Shown here piece by piece: positions 45,866 through 57,900 of a DNA stretch of 64,000 bases. The DNA is from Hanleya hanleyi. Taxonomy: Eukaryota > Mollusca > Polyplacophora > Lepidopleurida > Hanleyidae. Each line of letters begins with the position of its first letter. Positions within the stretch are counted from its first letter, which is position 1. Below the pieces are notes generated by a model, which made no database searches, was not told where the DNA came from, and was given only the letters and a program-made list of their open reading frames with translations. The stretch lies in NCBI GenBank assembly GCA_036873755.1, contig JAVTVY010016052.1:1-64000 (forward strand), given 5' to 3'. The translations under genes and the position numbers were made by a program.

Positions 45866-45920
45866 CTAGTTTTAGGGTGTGCCTACATATCGGATGTAGA
45901 GTGTGGCCAGGGATGTCAAC

Positions 45921-45996
45921 ATGGGATCGAAACTGTCCTTGGTGGAGGTGGACCGTCCTCTAAAACGGGTAGCCGTGGTGACCGGGGCTAATTCCG
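45921..45996 (+). CDS. SDR copy 2, exon 1
   Basis: The exon begins at the ATG (context gtcaacATGGGA) and ends at donor CCG|GTATGT. It encodes MGSKLSLVEVDRPLKRVAVV then TGANS. The ~35 bases upstream of the ATG also resemble those of copy 1. Confidence 0.9.
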
Positions 45997-48900
45997 GTAT
46001 GTACTGGTAACGGGTAGTATTTGTTTTATTCGTTTAACTGTCAGTAAATTATCACGAAGACGTAGATATTAAATGCCGGTGTAAAAAGGATGTTCCTGTT
46101 CATATGTGTCTCTCTAGGGAAATATGGCTTACCTGAGTTGCAAATCAGGAAAAATGTCTTTGCTAGGTTATTAGATATGAACCGGACATTTTTTTCTTAT
46201 CGAACTCCTTTTTACACCGGTATTCATAATACCACGGATCATGCATGTATCGACAACGAATTAGCTATATGACAAAAATTGAAAGAACAGTAGGCCAAAG
46301 GCCTGGTACATGTACACACGACCCAGTTTAATGATACTAAACTTATGGAAGTCTGTAGTGGTCATTAGTTGCTTACAAGCTTGCAGTATAAACGATGAAC
46401 GTACCAGAACAGGATATAGCGAATGGCCGTAACAGTCTTCCACAAAGAATATATCAGGCATAAAGCTGATATAGCTGGAGTGATTCAGACTCATTATTCA
46501 CCAGGGAACTCCGTTCAAATACTGGAAAAATCAGTCAAGCATATAGCAGGGAAATTCACGCGCAGATTGTGGGTAGAACCTCCATGCCCCATATTCCAAA
46601 AAATAGAGCCTCTATAATATCAAAGTTTACATTTAATGGAGCAATATACATACAATTTCAGTATAATCTGTTAGAAGCAGGTGGTATTGGATTTTGGGAA
46701 TTGGGGGCATGCAGAATAAAGTGTCCACAACTGCATAGGGGAGAGAAAACTCTACCTTCATATGTGCCATGAAGGGATAAAGTAAAGAAAATTTTACCTG
46801 GTGACAGCACGAAACTACGACAGTCCGAGTCAGTCGAACTTTATCGAGGCGAGAATATTTTACCTTAATATATACTGTGAAGAGATCAAGCAGAGTAAAA
46901 CTTACCTTCCCTCAGTCCTACAAATCGGCAGTCCGAGTGATCAAACTTTATAGAGGGGAGAAAATTCGCGGAGTCAAAAACTTACCATTTGATAGTACGA
47001 CAGTCCGACAGACCGAATTTGATAGAGGGGAGAAAACTCTAATGTATATTACGAAGGTATGGGAGAGAGAAAACTTACCTCACGACTGTGCGGGAGTAAT
47101 CGGACTTTATAGAGGGGAGGAAACTCTACCTTAATTTATACAGACAAGAGATCGCGAAGAGAAAAACTACCTTTTGACAGTACGATAGTCCATCAGATCG
47201 AATTTGATAGAGGGGAGAAAACTCTACTATAATTTATACTTCGAAGGTATGGAAGAGATAAAAATTATCTCACGACAGTACAAGTCACATCCTCGCTAAA
47301 ACCAGGGGCATCTCTATCCTAGATATAGCCCCTGGTACGCTTCGGCAATGTATCGCGATCAACGACAACACAGCGGTAGATGTCAGTCAATCAGCAAAAG
47401 CAATATCCTGCACATAATGACCAATCAGATCGCTTATGTACCGCGACCATGGCGACCGTGACAACAGATTCGAAAACATCATAGCTTGTGCGATACCCAG
47501 TGGCAGATGAACATGCACCTTTTCAACAACCATGAACATTAATAAATATAAAGGAAACATAGTTTAAAACAAAATCTATTTGAAGAGAAAATAAACCCAT
47601 TCATCAAACATCCAACGAGCCAGGCAAATAGAAAACACAAACTTTAAAGGCGGTCCGCGATGTCACATTCTCGTCTCGCGAGACTCCCTACTGCGAGAAA
47701 GAGTCTCACGTGTAAATGGGAGCCATCCTCCAAAAATTTGGGGAGTTAGTAGGCGGCGTATGATTTTCACCGTCTGTATCCGGCTTGTCATTGACCTGCT
47801 GACTCCGCCGAGTTAGAAGCGAATTGCTAAACATAACGTGGGCTATATAATTGGAAAATGACTCTTTCCGTTTCGGAGCATATCAATCGCGAACAAATTA
47901 TTGTCGGTATGTATACTTGGCCGTGAAAGCGAGTTATTTAATACAGGAAGTAGTTCGCACAGTTCCGATCCATTCTCAAAGAGAGCCGTGTCTACCGCAA
48001 GACGGTACATCTTCGGAAAATTTATCCAAGGTTCTTAGCGTGACATGTACTTGATCAGGGCAAGGCAGTTGCAGCATTTCTGTTCTTCATTCACTACATA
48101 GTACTGTTCACACGTCCTATGATATGTACTTTTGTTGCTATCATTATGCAAGTTTTGTTGTTAAAAAAATAAAACTGAACGTTGAACTTTATTTATGGCC
48201 TACTCGTTTGAAGCAGCAGACATAAATTTAGTTGACCTAGATTCTGCATTGAAGATCAACCATTGAAACGCGGAAACAACGAATTACGTCAATTATACCG
48301 TATTTTCGCCTCCATGTTGTCTGATCGTACTATTCTTGTTTATCTGATGATGCTAAACAATAATGATCTTGTGATCTTTGGGTTAGGTCATAAATTTTCT
48401 GAAGATGTACCATTTTGCGTGTCTACCCGCGGGAGAATAGTCCCGGTCGAGCGAGTGATGTCATGCTGCCTCGCTTTGAGATTGGAGATTCAAAAATGTC
48501 ACCAGTTTACATGAGAGTCGCTTTGGTCTCCCGCGGGTAGACACGGCTCTCTTTGAGAATGGCGATGTCAGTGTATCCGACCTCACCTTTCCACTGAAGG
48601 ACTTGAACTGGGTTGAAACGCACGGATTTCTATAAAATTTCACTGGTCTATCCATTAATATTTTATTGTTATGCGTGCTTGGATTACATATTTGACATTC
48701 GGTATCAGCAAATAGTTTAGCAGCGAAAGTAAAACCCAAACGTGTTTTACCATCAGCGCAGTTTTTCTAGGTCACGTACCGTACGGTACTGAATGTGGGC
48801 GGAACGCGGTCTGCTATGCAAGTTGGTCAAGGGTTCGCCTTTGACTCACAAATAGAAACCTTGACGTGAAGATGTACAAGTCCTCGAACTTATAGAGGGG

Positions 48901-51900
48901 AGGAATCTCTACCTTAATTGATTACAACACATATAAGGGAAGTGGGAAGAGGTGCCGACATACTGACTGCGTCACATGACTTCACAGAATAGTCTTCTGG
49001 TTAACCTATTCTAAAGCACATACCAAGAATCTAACGATTCGTGATATGTGTTGTATTTCAGGTACGCTTTTATTGTACCTGTTCATGTGGCAACTTGGAT
49101 GATATGACCACACGGCCCCTAGCACCGGCATAAGCGGTATTAGATACAAATCTAGAGAGCTATGATGGAAATGCCCTGACAACTCGTATACTGGTAATTG
49201 GTGAGCTGTTTCGCTGTGACAACTCGTACATTGGAGATTGGTGAGCTGTGTCGTCGTCAGATGTAAATGACGGCATTTAACACAAAAGACTAGTCTGTAA
49301 GGCCCGATGTCGACTCAGCATCAACTTCCCACAAATGCCAACATATATCAATGACGAGGCGAGATCGCAGAGAGAAAACTCTACTGTAATGGTTATTGCA
49401 AAGGTATGAAGAAGAGAAAACTTACCTCAAGACAGTCCGACATTGCGACAGTCTGAGTCATCGAACTTTATAGAGGGGAGGAAACTCTACCTTAATACTG
49501 AGAAGAGATCGCGGAGAAAAACTTACCTTTTTGACAGTGCGACAGTCCGACAGATCGAATTTGATGGAGGAAAGAAAACTTTATTCTAATGTATATTGCG
49601 AAGATATGGAGGAGAGAAAACTTACCTCATGACAGTCCGAGTCATCGAACTTTATAGAGGGGAGGAAACTCTACTTTAAATTGTTTTTTTGTGAAGAGAT
49701 CGCGAAGAGAAAAACTTACCTTTTGACAGTACGACACTCCGACAGATCAAATTTGATAGAGGCGAGAAAACTCTACTCTAATGTATATTGCGAAGGTACT
49801 CTAATGTATATTGCGAAGGTAAACAGCTTGCACATTTTTTCATAGCCTTATCACCAGGTGGTATTCCCCTGATTTACTATCTTGGTTTACCCAGATTGAG
49901 CCTCCTATAGGTCAACTTCCTTTTTAGAACAAATTCAGACTATAGTGAGTGATTGCACGTTAGTGGTACATTGTACAGTTAGCCTAATGGACTATAGACA
50001 AACAACATTTGTTAAACCAAGAAATAATATAGTTAGTGTGATTGCAGCTATTGTTACATGTGCATTGAGATATGAACATAATTGTTCATCAGATTAATGA
50101 ACTATACACATATGGCTAAACTGTGTTGTTCAACAGTCTGGTCTGAATTTTAGGGTGTCGAGGGATGCTTTCCTGTAGAATCATATGGTTGCTTTTTAGT
50201 CGCCAGACGTCGTCAATTTTTCCCACCTCTTGCATATCGCTTCAATTCAACCCTCAGGTTTTCATTTCAAATTGAGTTGTACTGCATTCGTAATTTATTC
50301 AACATTTGTTTAACCAAGAAATACTGTAGAATTAGAGAGTAATTACAGTTAGTGTTACATGTACAGTTAGTCTAATGGACTATAGGCATATCGCTAAACT
50401 GGTGATATGACTGAAATATACAGCTGAAAGCAACGTTAAATAATATTTACTCGCTAAACTGGTTAAGCATTTGTTCAACCAAGTAATTCTATAGAGTATG
50501 GTCGCAGCCAGTGTTACATGTGTATAATGGAATATAAACGTCATTGTTTGTCAGTCTGATGCACTATACCCTCCTCTCCTCCATACCTTCGCAATATATT
50601 ATAGAATTTTCTCCCCTATTAAAATCAATCTGTCGGACTGTCGTACTCTCAAAGATCAGTTTTTCTCTACGTGAGGTAAGTTTTCTCTCCTCCATACATT
50701 CGCAGTATAACTTAGAGTTTTCTCCTCTCTATCAAATTCGATCTGTCGGACTGTCAAAAGGTAAGTTTTTCTCTCCGCGATCTCTCCATGGCATAAAATA
50801 AGAGTTTCCTCCCTTTTGTAAAGTTCGATCACTCAGACCGTCGCACTGTCGGACTGTCGTAAGTTTTCTCTCCTCCATACCTTCACAATTAGAGTAGAGT
50901 TCTCTCTGCTCTGTCAAATTCAATCTGTCGGACTGTTTCTCTGTCAAATGTTAAGTTTTTCTCTCAACGATATCTTCTCGGTATTAAAGTAGAGTTTCCT
51001 CCACTCTATAAAGTTCGATGACTCGGACTGTCAAACTGTCGGGCTGTCGTGAGGTATGTTTTCTCTCCTTCATACATTTGCAATATAAATTAGAGTTTTA
51101 CTCCTAGCTCTCTATCAAACTCCTTCAAACTATATACATATAATTGGGGGAGGGGCGATTTAGATTCGAGAACTGGGGACATGGAGGATCAACCACATTG
51201 TGTTAGGTCTACATGTCATTTTCATACCGAGAAATCCGTGAGATTTAGAACTGTTTACTGAACTGGTTGAAAACAAGACCGAAGTTCTTCGGGTTATTGA
51301 CCGAGCTCAAGTAAATCAGTCATATGATTTCCAGATTTGGAGGGCGACCTTTGTACATAGATAAGCAAGTGACCTGTAAAGAATATGTAATAGAATTTAA
51401 AATAGCGTGGTGAGCATGCAGTGAGCATCATCCAGTTCGTTTGACGAAGCCATACCATGACAGAGAGGGGTCCACCAAACGAAGACCAGCCGTGTTATTT
51501 TTAGGAGTTCCGAGTCACATTCATGACATCATGACGATTACGGACTTGGGGAGAGTGATATCTACCGAAATATAGCTCTCTTTAAAGACAGCTTTGTATA
51601 CTATAATATATTACAGTCCCTTCCCGGTTTTTCGACCCACTCTGTTACAAGTTGCCAAGAAGAGTAATTTCCAAGTTTTTAAAAAAGTTTTATAGAAGTA
51701 AACAAACTCTAAATTTCACCGTTCAATGGATATCCATATCACGGAAAACCTTGTATATCTAGGTATACTTGTAATTTCCGCTTTTCCGTTCTTTCTGCGT
51801 TTCAAAATTTCGATCAAGATGTTTTTTCTTGGACTGTACCAGCACTTGAACCGATGCTACGTGACCATATCTTTTAGAAATATCAATTAGATAATTGTAA

Positions 51901-54900
51901 TGAAACAACTGGTCCTGAAACCTGATGACGTAGGCCCCCTAGATCCATGACAATAAAATCCCACTTCTATCTCTTGATGCAATGCAGACCCCCAACATCC
52001 ATGACAATTAAATGGCAAGTGGGGATCGTAATACCATTCGATCAGCCTGTCACCTCCCTCATCTAACATGACATCAACATAATTGCCAGCGCGAGGGCTG
52101 GGCTCGCAAGAGTAAGCTTTAGTTTGGTGTATCGGGTTACATATAGGACTTCACGCCTTACCGCACATGTACTTTGCGTTGACAATGATGATTTAATTGG
52201 TTTCGTGTAACATAAGCGATATTAGATTTCTGGATAAATGTCCACGTGTTATACAGATGAATGAATACGCAATTCATCACGTGATTGAGAGAGATATAAT
52301 ACGTCATCAGGGTTTGGGACCATTGAAATCCGAATAATCTTTTATATACCACTACCGATGTAAATGGTTATCAAAGTATGATTTTCTGTCAAAATTTACT
52401 TCATTTTATGAGAAGAAAAAATAATCGATACATTTAAAGCTGTAATATACACAATTCGAGCAGGTATTGATCAGGAGAGTGACATAGACCTATTTTGGAT
52501 CGGGTCCCGGAGATGGCCACGCCCATATTGTGTTGTCCTATGTTATAAGTGTACAACCGACATGCACGACAGATCACATAAATTCAATGCAGAACCTGGT
52601 TGTATTTACCGCGTCCAGAAATGAGTTCTCTCATACACTGTCAGAAGAACCTGATCGCTCTGACCAAACAATACCTGGTACAGACGTGACCGACCATTTT
52701 ATGCATGGTTGAACAATGGGTTTTTTTAATAGTGAATCTTACCCCATTTGTCATGGCCAAGGTGACGATTTTAATCAAGGTCACAAAACATTGTTGCAGA
52801 AACATATAAAGCAGGGCTATTCCACCAAGCGCTTCCACTCAAAGTTTCTCAACTTTGGCGATGCATATCGCATGCTGATAGCAAAATACGAGCGTAGCGT
52901 GCAAGATCTATGGCGTTACGTTTCGTAACTTGTGTCTAATTCCGCTTAACCCGGGGCTAGGGGCCGTATGAACCCATGTACTTCAAGATCCTCATATGCT
53001 CATATGAACAGTCACAATCAAAGCGTGACTGAGAGACATTATTCTCTAGATGACGAATTTACAACGATTACTATGGATTAAGAATACTGATCAGCGATAC
53101 GGATTTTATATTTTTGGAACATCATGATGTCTTGTCGGTATCATTGAAAACAGTTGGCCGCTTCTCTCTCGCAGGAAACTAGCCTATGCTTATGTATACT
53201 ATGATTGTCTTTTGAATTTGGTGCTAATACTGTTATATGGAATATGGAATAGGTGTTTGTATTATGGACGCGATTCTCTAATGGACGACGTCTGAATTAT
53301 GAATGACGGACTAGACGCTTGTAATTCGACCATGCCGAATGTGGTCGGTCACGTCTGTACCATAAATTACATGGTCAGATGGACCGTATTCTTCTGACGG
53401 TCTAACTCGATAACAACGTGATATAGGGACATAATTTATAATCATTGTAAACATCTTGCTCTGGAGAATGACAGAGAACTATTATTAGCTGTGTCCCAGA
53501 GGGTGGGACTGACCACGCCCAGATATATGACAGACTATATATAATTAATGCCAAAATTGGGGTGGCGCACATGCACATGTCTGCTGTGGCGTATGTATAA
53601 ACACGAGCATCACATCAAGCATTCAGTAGATAGCCGTTGTTCACATTGTGTTTTCCAATACGTGGTTGGCCTTAAATTGAATTAGCATAAACTATATAAA
53701 GGGTGGCTATTCTCCTAGGGAGCGAATAGTGTATCTACAATGTATTTCATCTTTCTTCTAATATTGTCGGACCTAGCGAACCAACACCACGAGGGACCTG
53801 AATGCGGGGCCATAGGGCTTTATCTCTATTCGGATGTGATCGACACACACATCGTCGGGGATAGCAATTAGGGAAATAAAATACCATGGTGTGACGAAAA
53901 TGCCGACGTACTGACAAGAAGTCACATGACATAACAAGAAGTCGAATATCCCACTGCTACGCGTCTGTCCTGTGACAGGTCAATACGGATATCTATTCAT
54001 AGAAAACTTGACCCACATCCTCTATCTGCCAGCCCGACAGATCGACATCCGCACTACAAAAATCGACATATCCTACGACCAATCGCATTCGAACATGGAA
54101 AAGTGGTGTGTATACTTCATTTTCGACAGGCCTGACCGTCCAACTTTGCATGATGAAATTGGGTTACCAGTGAGATGCACTTCGAGCGCCGCACGTATCC
54201 AACGAGACCACGGACTTGGAGCGATATGCAAGAGGTGGGAAAAATTGACGACGTCTGGCGACTGAAAAGCAACAATATGACTTTACAGGAAAGTAATCGT
54301 GGACATCCAACAGACCCGAGAATACGGTGGATTCTCGGACGTAGCCTTAGTATCTCAGCCGCGCGTTAATTGTAGCTGTTCATGTGGAGACTATGAAGTA
54401 TCCACACGGCCCCTAGCATCGGTTTAAGCGGAATTAGATACTCTAGCTCGGGATCTGTCATGACAGATCAGCTCAAACAACTCATCTGATGTTAATGGAT
54501 GAGGAACATGGACGTCTGATGGAGTAAACGACTCAACATGGGGTAACCTTGTAAATGCAAGATACCAAGAAAAACTAGCCTGTAAAATCCGACGTCGTAC
54601 GGCTTAAATTTCCCACCGAAACAATAAACCTACATATATTTGTCGAGTGAAATGTACAAAGGGCGGGCCTCGGGGACTAGCAGTCTACCAGCAAGATCCT
54701 ACAATATACAGTTATTAAATTGGAGCGATATGCAATAGGTGGGAAAAATTGACGTCTGGCGACTGAAAGCAACCATATGACTCTACAGGAAGCATCCCTC
54801 GACACCTAACATTCAGACCCGAGAATACGGTGGATTCTCGGACGTAGCCTCAGTATCTCTGCCGCGCTTTTATTGCAGCTGTTCATGTCGAGACTATGAA

Positions 54901-57900
54901 GTATCCACACGGCCCCTAACACCAGCTTAAGCGAAATTAGATACGCTAGCTCGGGAGCTGTGAAGACAGATCAGCTCAAGCAACTCATCTGATGTTGGAG
55001 AGCACCGTCAAAACTTGCCTCCTCGTCTTCGTGACGCCCATTGTGATGTGTTCATTCAGTGGCGTCTTCGTTCGAAAGGCAAGCAATGGCCGAGCGAAGA
55101 AATGCAGGTGTATTTGACACCAAAAGACAACGAGCCATGGGTAATATGAATAAAAGCCAAAGACGCAGCAAAACATTGACCTTCGAGGAAGCGACGACGC
55201 ACTTCGAAGACTTGCGTAACATGGCATCCCTGAGTCTTGCTCCTCTATCAACAAAGAATTTGAATTCTGGACCGTACCGACGACCCACACCAGCGACGAA
55301 GAGGGTGGATCGATCTGCTTCACTCCAGTATCACGGAGTCGGGCCTCATCGAGTTCACCATCCCCAAAACGAATCAAATCAAAATTGGCATTGGGGACCA
55401 ATCGCGAGGAAGATGCCCGTTGTGTCAGGGGAATGTTTTGCCCCACTCCCTGTTGCAGCAGGTTGTTCTCAGCGACAAACTTGTGAGTGCCCCGGTCAAC
55501 ACGCACCCGTATCGTGCCTATATCGAAATGTTACTGTCGCACGACCGAGAAGCTAAACATTCTCACTTGAGGGCGCCATTGTTCTAACGGAACAACCCGG
55601 CGCACATGGAGACGGATGCTAATGCTGGATGGACAAAATACGAGGTTTGCAACAAAGTCAACCAGTCGATCTCATAGGACGTCCGGATGCGAACATGTTC
55701 GTGCAAGACCGCATCCTTTTGATTGGGATGTCCATCAGATTCCGACTGACGCGTGTGACACCAGCCTTTGCTTTTCGGGTCAAGCGCCCGATTATAAAAT
55801 CGTTATCCAAGACGCAGCCTGGTATGTTCGCAAAGTGAAACCAAATACGGCCGCGCAGTTGGGTCACATTAAAGCCTTGGAGAATAAAAACAGCCCAATA
55901 CCCCAAAGTGGTTTCTGTCCCTGTTCAGAATGTGATAACCAACCGAAACAATTTATTCCTGGAGGATCTCCCCAAGCGATTGGCCATAACCTGTGCGGGT
56001 AACACCAACTGGGAATACATGTATGCCCTACTGGTCCCAGCACGTCTCTTGAAACCAGATTGTATACGGCGCAGTTACATCCGGAGTTACCAGAACCTCT
56101 TTGCGACGACGGGTGAAATCGATCAGCACGAAGAGAATTACATCGATCGGGACGACTTTTGTGATGGGTACACGTTCTGTTTGAAACTCACCCCTACCTT
56201 AGACAGTGATCATCAACTGAGCCTTGTCAAGAACGGTAACTTGCGGTTGGAAATACACTTCAGGAAATCCCTCCCCAACACCATCAACATGATTTGCTAC
56301 GCCGAATTCGACATCATTCAAGTGGACATAAGCCGAAACGTTATCTGCGACTATTCCACCTAAAATAATACGAACCGTGCTCGAGAACGACCTGTGGACA
56401 CGAACTCTCTCTTAATGGCGCTCGAGACGTCTTCCCCCAAGGTCACCCCGCCACGTACGTCCTCAACACAGACCCGAGTGATCGATCCGGCCAAATTTGA
56501 AGTCACAGGCATTTGGGGCTCAGTGCTTTTTACAGGTTGTTGTATTTAATATTCTGGAAAACAGGTGTCTAGTCCGTCATTCAATATTCAGCATTCGTCC
56601 GTTAAGAATTTCCGCGTCCATAATCTAAAGACCTAATTCATATAACAGCATTAGCACCAAATTTAAAATAATAAAAAAATCTTACTATACATAAAAATAG
56701 GCTCTCAGAACACGTCCCCTACAAGATCGGTCAACAGGTTTCATTCACATGTAAATATTTCGTTATTGCATATAATGGCAGATGCTCATCACTTTCTGAC
56801 TTATTTGCAGGTCTTGGTTATGAGACGTCAAAGCTATTGGCTCTCCTGGGTTGTAAAGTGGTGATGGCCTGCAGGTCGGAGGAAAAGGCTCGAACAGTGA
56901 GTTAGAGATTTCTCCTCCCGAAACTTCCCGTCCACATACAGGACTAGATCATTAGATCATGTCATTTGACAACCGGCCATGACAAAACCTTTGGGTTGGG
57001 CTGGGGGGGTGAGCAAAACGGCCAAAACGTTTCTTCCCGTGCAGTTTTAGTCCCGTCGGTTACGCCAGTTCCATTTTTGCGCGAGAAATGCCAAAATGAC
57101 AGATGACATGGCTAAAAAATGCAAAGGATAGAAAATTGGAGGTTTCATGAAATTGGCCCCAGTCGACTAGTAGGCTATCAGATGGATCGGCGTTATTAAC
57201 ATTGGTCATTCAACCGCACAGCCATACAGACAGGTCACCGAGAGCTGTTCATCGCCGGGAACAACATATATATATATTTAAACATTGAGGAATGTGGAAG
57301 TGTAAGACAAAAAAATAGATCCTCAAACTGTGAAACAGTTCTACTTATTTTATCACCGATTAGGTCCAGTTTCACTTTCATGAAATGTATTCCATCTTAC
57401 CAGATGACACATAGACACAGTTTGAGAAAGTATACAGTTGTGAAAAACATATGAACAATATACAGTTGTGAAAAACATACGTGAGCCAAAGGTAGTAATG
57501 GGGATACTACAGCAATTTATTCATGTTTGTAGCAATTTATGCAAGGGAATGCATGACGTCATGAATATGTAATATGCTCATGAATATGCTGAATGATATC
57601 ACTGGGTATTATAGCAATTTATGCGCTGGACACGCGCCCTTCCCTGTGGATCTAAATACGGACGTTCCGAGATCGAACACTCTAGCCGTAAAACAACGCC
57701 ATTGCCCACGTGACGTCGCGCTAAGATTAGACACTGGCCAATGCTTTAACATTGGCAATACCCCGAAATATATATTATGAGTGACATTCAAAATACCGAA
57801 AAAAATTGAAAAACTTTGAAGATATTGTGCCAAAGTTAAATAGCCATTTGCACACATACACCATTGCCAATGTAACCAAATGGTTCCACGCCAAACCTCA

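Noticed and set aside
46800..51115. CRISPR array
   Set aside because: Repeats are long, diverged and without unique spacers of constant size; the setting is an animal intron.
54985..55506. 173-codon minus-strand gene
   Set aside because: It is antisense to the capsid-like relic, which explains its openness; the minus translation resembles nothing known.
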